From: Streptomyces aquilus
GTDB lineage: Bacteria; Actinomycetota; Actinomycetes; Streptomycetales; Streptomycetaceae
Direction: 5' to 3'
DNA length: 64,000 bases
Assembly (NCBI RefSeq): GCF_003955715.1
Contig: NZ_CP034463.1
Location: 6,944,001-7,008,000 of the forward strand
Both the position numbers and the translations under genes were made by a program. How positions within the stretch are numbered: position 1 is the first letter of the stretch; each line of letters starts with the position of its first letter. The notes beneath the pieces are model-generated. The model saw nothing but the letters and a program-made list of their open reading frames with translations. It was not told the origin of the DNA and ran no database searches. This document shows positions 16,230 through 23,410 of this stretch, in pieces.

Positions 16230-17306
16230 ATGACCGCCCCGACCCCGCCCCAGGCTCCCCGGAACGACCTCCCCGGCCGGATCATGGCCCGCGAGATGGC
16301 CGAGCAGCCCGCCGTACTGCGCCGCATCCTGGAGCAGGGCGCCCCCGGCATCCGGCAGACCGCCCAGGAGATCGCCGCCCGGCGGCCCCGCTTCGTCCTG
16401 CTCACCGCCCGCGGCACCTCCGACAACGCCGCCCTCTACGCCAAGTACCTCCTGGAGATCCGCCTCGGCCTGCCCTGCGGCCTCACCTCCATGTCCACGA
16501 CCACCGCGTACGGCGCCCGCCCCGATCTCACCGACGTCCTCGTCGTCACCGTCAGCCAGTCCGGCGGCTCCCCCGACCTCGTGGCCTCGACCCGGGCCGC
16601 CCGCGAGGCCGGCGCGATCACCCTCGCCGTCACCAACAACCCCGACTCACCGCTGGCCGGCGTCTCCGAGTACCACCTCGACATCATGGCCGGACCGGAG
16701 AAAGCCCTCCCCGCGACCAAGACCTACACCGCCTCCCTCCTCGCGCTCTATCTCTTCGTCGAGGGACTGCGCGGCGGCGACGGCGCCGCCGCCAAGGCCC
16801 TGCCCGACCTCGCCGAACAACTCCTCGCCCGTCAGGACGAGATCCGCGCCCTCGCCTCCCGCTACCGCTTCGCCGAGCGCATGGTCATCACCTCGCGCGG
16901 CTACGGCTACCCCACCGCCAAGGAGGCCGCCCTCAAGCTGATGGAGACCAGTTACATCCCCGCCCTCTCCTACTCCGGCGCCGACCTGCTGCACGGCCCC
17001 CTCGCCATGGTCGACAACGTCTCCCCGGTCATCGCGGTCGTCACCGACGGCAAGGGCGGCGAGGCGCTCCAGCCCGTCCTCGACCGACTCCGCGGACGCG
17101 GCGCCGACCTGGTCGTCATCGGGCCCCGAGGCCAGGTCGAACAGGCCTCGGCCGGCTTCGTCCTGCCGACCGAGGGCGTCGCGGAAGAGCTCCAGCCCGT
17201 CCTGGAGATCATCCCGCTGCAACTGCTCGCCTACGAGGTCACCATCGCCCGCGGCCAGGACCCGGACGCGCCCCGCGCGCTGGCGAAGGTGACGGAGACG
17301 CGGTGA
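16230..17306 (+). CDS. SIS-domain sugar-phosphate isomerase/deaminase (GlmS isomerase-like)
   Basis: 358 residues from ATG at 16230, with GGGAGG 8 nt before it. Two tandem SIS domains: the first holds LLTARGTSDNAALYAKYLLE and VVTVSQSGGSPDLVAS, the second ITSRGYGYPTAKEAALKLMETSYIPA and the C-terminal LQLLAYEVTIARGQDPDAPRALAKVT. This is the isomerase half of GlmS without its glutaminase domain, as in amino-sugar deaminases or isomerases. Divergent from nagB across the DasR box, so a role in glucosamine-6-phosphate metabolism is likely. The exact reaction is unknown. Its 3' end, stop codon included, is tandemly duplicated. Confidence 0.9.
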   Translation: MTAPTPPQAPRNDLPGRIMAREMAEQPAVLRRILEQGAPGIRQTAQEIAARRPRFVLLTARGTSDNAALYAKYLLEIRLGLPCGLTSMSTTTAYGARPDLTDVLVVTVSQSGGSPDLVASTRAAREAGAITLAVTNNPDSPLAGVSEYHLDIMAGPEKALPATKTYTASLLALYLFVEGLRGGDGAAAKALPDLAEQLLARQDEIRALASRYRFAERMVITSRGYGYPTAKEAALKLMETSYIPALSYSGADLLHGPLAMVDNVSPVIAVVTDGKGGEALQPVLDRLRGRGADLVVIGPRGQVEQASAGFVLPTEGVAEELQPVLEIIPLQLLAYEVTIARGQDPDAPRALAKVTETR

Positions 17307-17405
17307 ACGAAGGTCACGGTGCCCCGGTGACCGAAGGTCACGGAGACGGGGTGAACTTAGGTCACGGAGACGCGGTGAACGAAGGTCACGGTGAGGCGTT
17401 GAACG
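17286..17405. repeat. 24-bp tandem repeat made of the SIS gene's 3' end and stop codon
   Basis: Five units start at 17286, 17310, 17334, 17358 and 17382. The first is the gene's last six codons, its TGA and one more codon. Because the unit is 8 codons long, TGA recurs in the gene's own frame in all five units (and TAG once). Units differ by a few bases. It looks like serial tandem duplication of the coding 3' end. Confidence 0.9.
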
Positions 17406-17457
17406 CGGGCTGAGCGGCGGGCGGCGGCAGGGGCCTGACCCCCGGCCTCGTTCAGAC

Positions 17458-18210
17458 CTAGGTCAGTGAACCCCCCGTCGCGTCCACCCAGCTCCCCGTG
17501 ACCCACCGGCCCGCGTCCGACGCCAGGAACGACACCACGTCCGCCACGTCTGCCGTCTCGCCCACCCGCCCCAGCGCGGAGTAGGCCGCCGCCTGCGCCC
17601 ACGCGTCCTCGCTCGCGTGCAGCAGCTCATACGTGTTGTCGGTCGCGATGATGCCCGGGGCCACCGAGTTCACCGTGATGTTCCGGGGACCCAGCACCTT
17701 GGACAGGTCCCGGGAGAAGACGTCCAGCGCGCCCTTCGTCATCGCGTACGCCATGTTGTTCGGCATGGCGGCCGTGCGGGCCAGGCCCGAGGAGATGTTG
17801 ATGACACGGCCGCCGTCCCGCAGGCGGGCCAGGCCGTGCCGGACCAGGAAGAACGGCGCCTTCACATTGACGGCGAAGACCCGGTCGTACTCCGCCTCGT
17901 CTATCTCCTCGATCGGCCGGGACACCCCTATCCCCGCGTTGTTCACCAGGATGTCCACCCCGTCCGCATGCCGGTCGAACTCCTCCCACAACGCCTCGGC
18001 GTCCCCGGGCAGCCCCAGCTCCGCCCCGATCGCGAACGCCGAGCCGCCGGCCGCCTCGATCGCGGCGACCGTCTCCTTCGCCGCCGTCTCGTTCCTCCCG
18101 TAGTGCACGGCCACCCGCGCCCCGTCCCGGCCCAGACGCTCGGCGATGCCCCGCCCGATACCCCTGCTCGCCCCCGTGACGAGAGCTGTCCTGCCCGCAA
18201 GCACGCCCAT
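17458..18210 (-). CDS. Short-chain dehydrogenase/reductase
   Basis: 250 residues. NAD(P)-binding TGASRGIGRG near residue 13, NNAG near residue 90, catalytic Ser in INISSG, and YAMTK with catalytic Tyr and Lys. The C-terminal VTGSWVDATGGSLT is the usual SDR ending. Arg after the glycine motif and ordinary classical-SDR layout suggest NADP(H). Substrate unknown. It is divergent from a TetR-type gene, with a shared operator region, so it is probably that regulator's target. The stop codon lies in a 10-bp palindrome, GACCTAGGTC. Confidence 0.92.
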   Translation of the reverse strand: MGVLAGRTALVTGASRGIGRGIAERLGRDGARVAVHYGRNETAAKETVAAIEAAGGSAFAIGAELGLPGDAEALWEEFDRHADGVDILVNNAGIGVSRPIEEIDEAEYDRVFAVNVKAPFFLVRHGLARLRDGGRVINISSGLARTAAMPNNMAYAMTKGALDVFSRDLSKVLGPRNITVNSVAPGIIATDNTYELLHASEDAWAQAAAYSALGRVGETADVADVVSFLASDAGRWVTGSWVDATGGSLT

Positions 18211-18234
18211 GTCGGCGCCCCCTTCGCATTTTCC

Positions 18235-18293
18235 TAGCGGTCGCTACAGAAAGACCGTACAACAGCCCGCCGACATTTCTCTAGCAGCCCCTA
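18235..18293. promoter_or_regulatory. Probable TetR operators between the SDR and tetR genes
   Basis: TAGCGGTCGCTA (18235-18246) is an inverted repeat with 5-bp arms. TAGCAGCCCCTA (18282-18293) matches it at 9 of 12 positions and abuts the tetR -10 box TAGAAT (18294-18299). Two sites on a divergent promoter fit autoregulation plus control of the SDR gene. Confidence 0.6.
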
Positions 18294-18306
18294 TAGAATT
18301 CACTCC

Positions 18307-18936
18307 ATGGAGCGCACCGAGGAGAAGAACCCGCAGGTCAAGCAGGCAAAACCCCGTGGCCGCCCCCGCTCCTTCGACCGTGCCACCGCCCTGGAGAAGG
18401 CGATCCTCGCCTTCTGGGAGCACGGCTACGAGGCCACCTCCGTCTCCGACCTCACCCGGGTCATGGGCATCGGCGCCCCGAGCCTGTACGCCGCCTTCGG
18501 CGACAAGCGGGCCCTGTTCGAGGAGGTCGTCGTCGAGTACGGCAGGCGCTACGGCTCCTTCGGCGAGCGCGCACTCGCCGAGGAGCCCACCGCCCGGGCC
18601 GCCGTCGAGCGGATGCTGCGGGAGGCGGCCCACGAGTACACCGCCCCGGGCCGCCCGCACGGCTGCCTCGTCGTCCACGCGGCCACCAACTGCACCAGCG
18701 CCGAGGTGGAGGAGTCCCTGCGCGACCGGCGCAACGCCAACATCTCCGCCTTCGAGAGTCGCATCAAGGCGGACATCGCCGTGGGGGAGCTGCCGGCGGA
18801 CACCGACGCCGCGGCCCTCGCCCGGCACACGGGAGCGATGATCCAGGGCATGTCGCAACAGGCGCGGGACGGGGCGAGCCGGGAGGAGCTGGAGGCGCTC
18901 GCGGAAATTGCCATGGCCATCTGGCCCCGCACATGA
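18307..18936 (+). CDS. TetR family transcriptional regulator
   Basis: 209 residues. N-terminal HTH of about residues 18-70 (RGRPRSFDRATALEKAILAFWEHGYEATSVSDLTRVMGIGAPSLYAAF in parts), followed by an all-helical ligand domain; the layout resembles TetR regulators of SDR enzymes. An ATG with no Shine-Dalgarno but a TAGAAT -10 box 7 nt upstream suggests a leaderless mRNA. It is divergent from the SDR gene with operator-like repeats between them. The ligand is unknown. Confidence 0.9.
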   Translation: MERTEEKNPQVKQAKPRGRPRSFDRATALEKAILAFWEHGYEATSVSDLTRVMGIGAPSLYAAFGDKRALFEEVVVEYGRRYGSFGERALAEEPTARAAVERMLREAAHEYTAPGRPHGCLVVHAATNCTSAEVEESLRDRRNANISAFESRIKADIAVGELPADTDAAALARHTGAMIQGMSQQARDGASREELEALAEIAMAIWPRT

Positions 18937-18981
18937 ACCCACACGGGTTAGGCTGCGTGGTGGATGCTAGGGCGTCCCACT

Positions 18982-19027
18982 AGTTCTCCAGTACGGGTCG
19001 AGGAGTTCGAGGGACCCTCGGAGAACT
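18982..19027. other. Long inverted-repeat structure 3' of tetR
   Basis: AGTTCTCC (18982-18989) pairs with GGAGAACT (19020-19027), and inside it GGGTC (18995-18999) pairs with GACCC (19013-19017). It could be the tetR terminator or part of a structured RNA. The 457-bp region 18937-19393 contains it, a DasR box and a tandem repeat, and no convincing gene. Confidence 0.5.
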
Positions 19028-19064
19028 GACAACAACAAACAGCCTCCAACGCATGGACACACCG

Positions 19065-19080
19065 AGTGGTCTAGTCCACA
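19065..19080. promoter_or_regulatory. Orphan DasR box (dre)
   Basis: AGTGGTCTAGTCCACA, core TGGTCTAGTCCA at 19067-19078, 11 of 12 with the consensus and with symmetric flanks. The nearest downstream gene on the plus strand starts 314 bp away; on the minus strand no gene starts here. Confidence 0.75.
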
Positions 19081-19330
19081 ATGCGTAAGGAGAGTTGACA
19101 ACAGAACACACAGACTTCCGCCCTCCCCGCACAGGAAGGCGGACCGAGGAACCGGTGCTCTCTGCCCTGACTGCCCCGGATCCTCATCCTTCGGCCGTCC
19201 GGGACCGCACACCCCGTGGCCGATATTGCTCCGGGCTGCGGTGCCGAGAGGGTTGAGGGTCCCTCTCAGGCGCCGCGGCCCGCGGGTGTTTCCGGGCTCG
19301 TCGAGGCGGACGCCGTAGCCGCCGAGCCGC

Positions 19331-19371
19331 CGTTTTTAGGCCACTCACATCGTTTTTTAGGCCACTCACAT
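19331..19371. repeat. Adjacent direct repeat in the sensor-kinase promoter
   Basis: CGTTTTTAGGCCACTCACAT (19331-19350) is followed at once by the same sequence with one extra T (19351-19371). It ends 9 bp before the kinase -10 box TACGCT (19381-19386), in activator position over the -35 region. Confidence 0.8.
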
Positions 19372-19393
19372 ACCGCCAGGTACGCTCGCACAC

Positions 19394-20869
19394 GTGCCCT
19401 CCATGAACGAACTGGTCCGCCAGCACACCGCCCTCGACGACTCCGACCTCGAGTGGCTCCATCTGCTGGTCTCGGAGTGGCAGCTGCTCTCCGACCTCTC
19501 CTTCGCCGACCTCGTCCTGTGGGTCCCCACGCGCGACGGCGCCCGCTATGTCTCGGTGGCCCAGATGCGGCCCAACACCGGCCCCACCTCCTACCAGGAC
19601 GACATGGTGGGCCACCTCGTCCCGCGCGGCCGCCGCCCCCTCCTCGACGCCGCCCTCGACGAGGGGCGGATCGTGCGCGAGGGCGACCCGGAGTGGCGCG
19701 AGGAGGTCCCGGTGCGGGTCGAGTCGATCCCCGTACGACGGGACGGCCGCGTCCTCGGCGTCATCGCGCGCAACACCAACCTGCTCACCGTGCGCACCCC
19801 GAGCCGCCTCGAACTGACCTACCTCCAGAGCGCCTCGGACCTCGCCCAGATGATCGCGGCCGGCGCCTTCCCGTTCGCGAACCAGCAGATGGACATGGAC
19901 GCCGCCCCGCGCGTCGGCGACGGCCTGATCCGTCTCGACGCGGACGGCATCGTCCAGTACGCCTCGCCGAACGCACTGTCCGCGTACCACCGCCTCGGTC
20001 TCGCCTCCGATCTCGTCGGCCACCACCTCGGCAAGACCACCGCCGAACTCGCCCCGACCCGCGGCCCGGTGGACGAGGCGCTCGCCAAGGTCGCCAGCGG
20101 CTGGGCGCCGCGCGAGTTCGAGATCGAGTCCGGCGACGGGGTGATCCAGTTCAGGGCCATCCCGCTCAAGCCCAAGGGCACCCGCATCGGTTCCCTGGTC
20201 CTGCTCCGGGACGTCACCGAACTGCGGCGCCGCGAGCGCGAGTTGATCACCAAGGACGCCACCATCCGGGAGATCCACCACCGGGTGAAGAACAACCTCC
20301 AGACGGTCGCCGCCCTCCTGCGCCTCCAGGCCCGCCGCATCGACTCCGACCGCGGCCGCGAGGCGCTCGAAGAGGCGGTGCGCCGGGTCGGGTCGATCGC
20401 GATCGTGCACGAGACGCTGTCCCAGAACCTGGACGAGCGCGTGGAGTTCGACGAGATCGCCGACCGGGTCCTCGCGATGGTCGCCGAGATCTCACCGGGC
20501 AAGGTGACCGGCCGGCGCACCGGACGCTTCGGCATCCTCGACGCCGAGGTCGCCACCCCGCTGTCGATGGTGCTCACCGAGATTCTGCAGAACGCCCTGG
20601 AACACGGCTTCCGCGAAGGGGACACCGGCACGGTCGAGGTCTCGGCGGTCCGCGGCGGTACGACGAAGGAGGCCCGCCTGCTCGTCACGGTCCAGGACGA
20701 CGGGGTCGGCCTGCCCGAGGGCTTCGACCCGCACACCGCGGGCAACCTCGGCCTGCAGATCGTACGGACGCTGGTCGAGGGGGAGTTGGGCGGCACGTTC
20801 GACATGGTCCCGGCTCCGGAGGGCGGCACCCGCGTCATCCTCGACGTCCCGGTGCGCGCCAACAAGTAA
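19394..20869 (+). CDS. pdtaS: PdtaS-type sensor histidine kinase (GAF-PAS-HisKA_2)
   Basis: 491 residues. An N-terminal GAF-like domain (about 20-150), a PAS domain (about 175-290), then the HisKA_2 dimerisation box EIHHRVKNNLQTVAALLRLQ with phospho-acceptor histidine at 295/296, and a HATPase domain with LTEILQNALEHGF and VQDDGVGLP. No membrane segment, so cytoplasmic. It matches mycobacterial PdtaS (Rv3220c), which also lies beside whiB1; its partner PdtaR is an RNA-binding antiterminator encoded elsewhere. GTG at 19394 lies 7 nt after TACGCT, predicting a leaderless mRNA; ATG at 19403 is the alternative. Confidence 0.92.
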   Translation: MPSMNELVRQHTALDDSDLEWLHLLVSEWQLLSDLSFADLVLWVPTRDGARYVSVAQMRPNTGPTSYQDDMVGHLVPRGRRPLLDAALDEGRIVREGDPEWREEVPVRVESIPVRRDGRVLGVIARNTNLLTVRTPSRLELTYLQSASDLAQMIAAGAFPFANQQMDMDAAPRVGDGLIRLDADGIVQYASPNALSAYHRLGLASDLVGHHLGKTTAELAPTRGPVDEALAKVASGWAPREFEIESGDGVIQFRAIPLKPKGTRIGSLVLLRDVTELRRRERELITKDATIREIHHRVKNNLQTVAALLRLQARRIDSDRGREALEEAVRRVGSIAIVHETLSQNLDERVEFDEIADRVLAMVAEISPGKVTGRRTGRFGILDAEVATPLSMVLTEILQNALEHGFREGDTGTVEVSAVRGGTTKEARLLVTVQDDGVGLPEGFDPHTAGNLGLQIVRTLVEGELGGTFDMVPAPEGGTRVILDVPVRANK

Positions 20870-20873
20870 GACG

Positions 20874-20985
20874 GCACACGGAGCAAGACGCAGACGGAGC
20901 AGGGCGCAGACGGAGCAGCGCGCACACGGAGCAGGGCGCACACGGAGCAGCGCGCACACGGAGCAAGGCGCATACAGAGCAGGGC
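20874..20985. repeat. 16-bp tandem repeat, 7 units, after pdtaS
   Basis: Units of the type GCACACGGAGCAGGGC start at 20874, 20890, 20906, 20922, 20938, 20954 and 20970, with 1-3 differences each. The array begins 4 nt after the stop. CAAGTAAG occurs at the stop and again near 20994, so the array is bracketed by a short duplicate. Confidence 0.92.
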
Positions 20986-21040
20986 ACACACGCCAAGTAA
21001 GTCTCAAGCGCCCCCTGTTCAGAAATCGAGCGCAGCAAGA

Positions 21041-21068
21041 AGCCCCGGACCAGAAGTGGTCCGGGGCT
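21041..21068. terminator. Bidirectional terminator between pdtaS and wblE
   Basis: Perfect 12-bp stem AGCCCCGGACCA / TGGTCCGGGGCT with loop GAAG, between convergent genes. Confidence 0.85.
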
Positions 21069-21181
21069 CGAATGCTCGTTGCCAGCTTGTGCTGCGCACC
21101 GGGGGTACTGCGCGCTGCGGCTCGGGGGCGGGAGATGCGTACTCGCTGTACGCGCCGCCAAGCTCAGGCGGGGTGGGTGTG

Positions 21182-21439
21182 TCAGGCAGAAGCCTGACGG
21201 GCCCGGTTGCGGGCGGCGCGGCGCTTCATCGCACGACGCTCGTCCTCGCTGAGACCACCCCAGACGCCGGAGTCCTGACCGGACTCGAGCGCCCACTGCA
21301 GACACTGATCCATAACGGGGCAGCGACGGCAGACGGCCTTGGCTTCCTCGATCTGCAGCAGCGCAGGACCGGTGTTGCCGATGGGGAAGAAGAGCTCGGG
21401 GTCTTCCTCGCGGCAAACGGCGTTGTGACGCCAGTCCAT
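21182..21439 (-). CDS. wblE: WhiB-like iron-sulphur transcription factor WblE (WhiB1 type)
   Basis: 85 residues, the length of Streptomyces WblE. The four [4Fe-4S] ligands are C9, C37, C40 and C46, followed by the G-V-W-G-G turn (GVWGGLSEDERR) and an Arg/Lys-rich DNA-binding tail (MKRRAARNRARQ). Proteins of this group are NO-sensitive and bind the housekeeping sigma factor; the mycobacterial orthologue is essential. A strong AAGGAGAGG site precedes the ATG. A CRP-like palindrome lies 45 bp upstream. It is convergent with the pdtaS-like gene, as in mycobacteria. Confidence 0.97.
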   Translation of the reverse strand: MDWRHNAVCREEDPELFFPIGNTGPALLQIEEAKAVCRRCPVMDQCLQWALESGQDSGVWGGLSEDERRAMKRRAARNRARQASA

Positions 21440-21758
21440 GGCTGCTACCTCTCCTTGGTATTACGTGCAGGTTGCTTGTGAATGTGAACGCTTTCACGAA
21501 TCCCTCAACAAGTGAAGGGCCGACCGTCAGGTTTCCCTGGCGAGGTCCTGTGAGTTGAAGAGGGGTTCCGGTGATCTGTGGAGCCGGTGTTGCGGGCTGT
21601 CCCGATCGCCACGTAGAGACTCGCAAACCTCAGCGGCGGATACAACCCCTTCTGGAAAGTTTTTTTTGATTCCTCGGTGTCGACTAGGTCACAGCCGTAC
21701 TTCCATGGGGTGGATGCTGGCCTAAACGTTCGAGTGAAAGGACTTTAGCCCCTTCTGC
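21440..21758 (-). promoter_or_regulatory. wblE leader and promoter region (319 bp, no gene)
   Basis: Non-coding stretch between wblE and the upstream lipid kinase gene. It holds the wblE ribosome-binding site, the CRP-like site at 21484-21497, and an unusual run of eight T (21660-21667) about 220 bp before wblE. The promoter itself could not be fixed. No open frame here has coding character. Confidence 0.6.
21484..21497. promoter_or_regulatory. CRP-like binding site upstream of wblE
   Basis: GTGAACGCTTTCAC: GTGA-N6-TCAC, symmetric at 12 of 14 positions, agreeing with the actinobacterial Crp consensus. In mycobacteria the whiB1 promoter is a known Crp target, which supports the call. Confidence 0.65.
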
Positions 21759-22727
21759 TCACACAATCACACGCAGTGCACGGCGTACGCCTGTGAACGT
21801 CACGCTCGTACGCAGCCCGAGGTGGTCGCCGTCCATCTGAAGGGGCAGAGGCACCTTCGAATGCAAGGTGAACTGGTCCAGGTCGTGCAGGGACACGGCA
21901 TGCTTGCCATGGGGTCCACGCTCGGGGGACGAAGTGAGCAACTGGGTGCCATACCGGGCAACCGAGGCCGTCGTCATACGGCTGAGACCGAGTACGTCGA
22001 GTCCCTTATCGAACGACGCCTTAGGCGACGCGTACATCGGGTGATTGCCCAGGAACGTCCACGGAGACGTGTTCGAGACTATGGAGAGGACCAGATCGGT
22101 CACCGGCTCCGCGTCCGGGCGCTCCAGCGTGATCGTCCCGTGCCGGCGGTGGGCCTCGCCGAAGAACTGGCGCAGGGCCTGGCGGACGTAGAGCGCGTGC
22201 GTCGACTTCCTGCCGCGCTCGCGCTGCTGCTCGACCCGGCCGACGACGCCGGCGTCGAAGCCCAGGCCCGCGTTGAAGGTGAACCAGCGGCCCGGGACCG
22301 CCTCGTCCTCGGTGCCGGGTGTGCCGGAGGTCAGTCCGAGCCCGACCGTGCGCTCGCTGCCCTCGCGCAGGGCGTCCAGCAGGGCGCCGGTCGCCTCCAC
22401 GGCGTCGTTGGGCAGGCCCAGGGCGCGGGCGAAGACGTTGGTGGAACCGCCGGGGACCACGGCGAGGCCGGGGAGGTGCTCGGGGTCCGGGCCGGCGTGC
22501 AGCAGGCCGTTCACGACCTCGTTGACCGTGCCGTCGCCGCCCAGGGCCACGACCAGGTCGATGTCCTCGCTCTCCGCCGCCTGCCGCCCGAGGTCGCGGG
22601 CGTGGCCGCGGTACTCGGTGGTGACCGCCTCGAGTTTCATCTCGCTCGCTAGCGCGTGGATCAGGACATCGCGCGTACGTGCGCTTGTGGTGGTTGCCGC
22701 CGGATTGACCACGAGAAGTGCACGCAT
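21759..22727 (-). CDS. Diacylglycerol kinase-family lipid kinase
   Basis: 322 residues from ATG at 22727 (MRALLVVNPAAT). The catalytic domain has the nucleotide-binding VVALGGDGTVNEVVNGLL near residue 65 and VVPGGSTNVFARALGLP near residue 95, both typical of DagK/YegS kinases; a beta-rich C-terminal domain follows. It probably phosphorylates diacylglycerol or a related lipid at the membrane. Start supported by TACGCT 7 nt before the ATG (leaderless prediction) and by the family N-terminus. It is divergent from the next small membrane protein gene. Confidence 0.92.
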   Translation of the reverse strand: MRALLVVNPAATTTSARTRDVLIHALASEMKLEAVTTEYRGHARDLGRQAAESEDIDLVVALGGDGTVNEVVNGLLHAGPDPEHLPGLAVVPGGSTNVFARALGLPNDAVEATGALLDALREGSERTVGLGLTSGTPGTEDEAVPGRWFTFNAGLGFDAGVVGRVEQQRERGRKSTHALYVRQALRQFFGEAHRRHGTITLERPDAEPVTDLVLSIVSNTSPWTFLGNHPMYASPKASFDKGLDVLGLSRMTTASVARYGTQLLTSSPERGPHGKHAVSLHDLDQFTLHSKVPLPLQMDGDHLGLRTSVTFTGVRRALRVIV

Positions 22728-22896
22728 GGGTTGCAGCGTACCTACTGGGTGGTACCGGGCACAGGCCGAGGTAGGGATCACGTAAGACTTCGGCGCGTGA
22801 ATCTTGCCACGGGCGGGCCGGGCAACCCCCGGGAGCGGCCGTGCGTTGCCCCCGCCTGGCCGGGGGAGCCGAAGGGGCGACGGATACCCTTCAGGG

Positions 22897-23346
22897 GTGA
22901 CCAGTGAGCAGACGCCAGCCCCCGAGGAAACCGCCGGCCCGCGCCCGCGGCGCCTGACCTACGCCGCCGCCCTGGCCGCGCTGGAGGGGCTCGCCCTCGT
23001 CGTCGGCGGGGTGTGGATGCTCGTCGAGGGGCTCGCGGGCGACCCGGACGACCGGCAGACCGCCGTCACCGGCGGCATCACGCTCGTGGTCCTCGCCCTG
23101 CTGCCGCTGCTCGCCGCGCGCGGGCTGCTCGCGCGGCGCGGCTGGAGCCGGGGGCCCGCCGTCATCACGCAGATCCTGGCGCTGCCCGTGGCCTACAACC
23201 TGCTCCAGGCGGACAGTGTGGCGATCCCGGCGGGCATCGCGCTCGCGGTCGTCGCGGTGGCCGCGCTGGTCCTCCTGGTCAACCCGGCGACGACCCAGGC
23301 CCTCGGGATCAAGGGGCCGGGCCGCGCGCAGGACGGGGAGCGGTAG
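22897..23346 (+). CDS. Four-helix integral membrane protein, unknown
   Basis: 149 residues from GTG at 22897. A 20-residue charged N-terminus precedes four hydrophobic segments (about residues 22-44, 60-80, 90-105 and 108-130), and a short charged tail ends the protein. No enzymatic motif. GTG stands 6 nt after TACCCT, so a leaderless mRNA is likely; the upstream in-frame extension has no coding signals. Convergent with sigH. Function unknown. Confidence 0.8.
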   Translation: MTSEQTPAPEETAGPRPRRLTYAAALAALEGLALVVGGVWMLVEGLAGDPDDRQTAVTGGITLVVLALLPLLAARGLLARRGWSRGPAVITQILALPVAYNLLQADSVAIPAGIALAVVAVAALVLLVNPATTQALGIKGPGRAQDGER

Positions 23347-23410
23347 GGCGGTCGTACGCCGCCGTCATCCGCGCAGGCCCGAACCGGGACCGCCCGCGGA
23401 ACGGGGACCG

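Noticed and set aside
17446..17471. Palindrome GACCTAGGTC at the SDR stop codon as an operator
   Set aside because: It is at the 3' end of the gene, far from any promoter, and only 10 bp of it is symmetric.
18967..19212. 81-codon open frame on the minus strand over the orphan dre
   Set aside because: Cys/Leu-rich, no ribosome-binding site, no G/C third-position bias, and it runs through the hairpin and dre.
21660..21667. Run of eight T as a phase-variable tract
   Set aside because: It lies outside any gene and over 200 bp from the wblE start; no promoter element could be tied to it.
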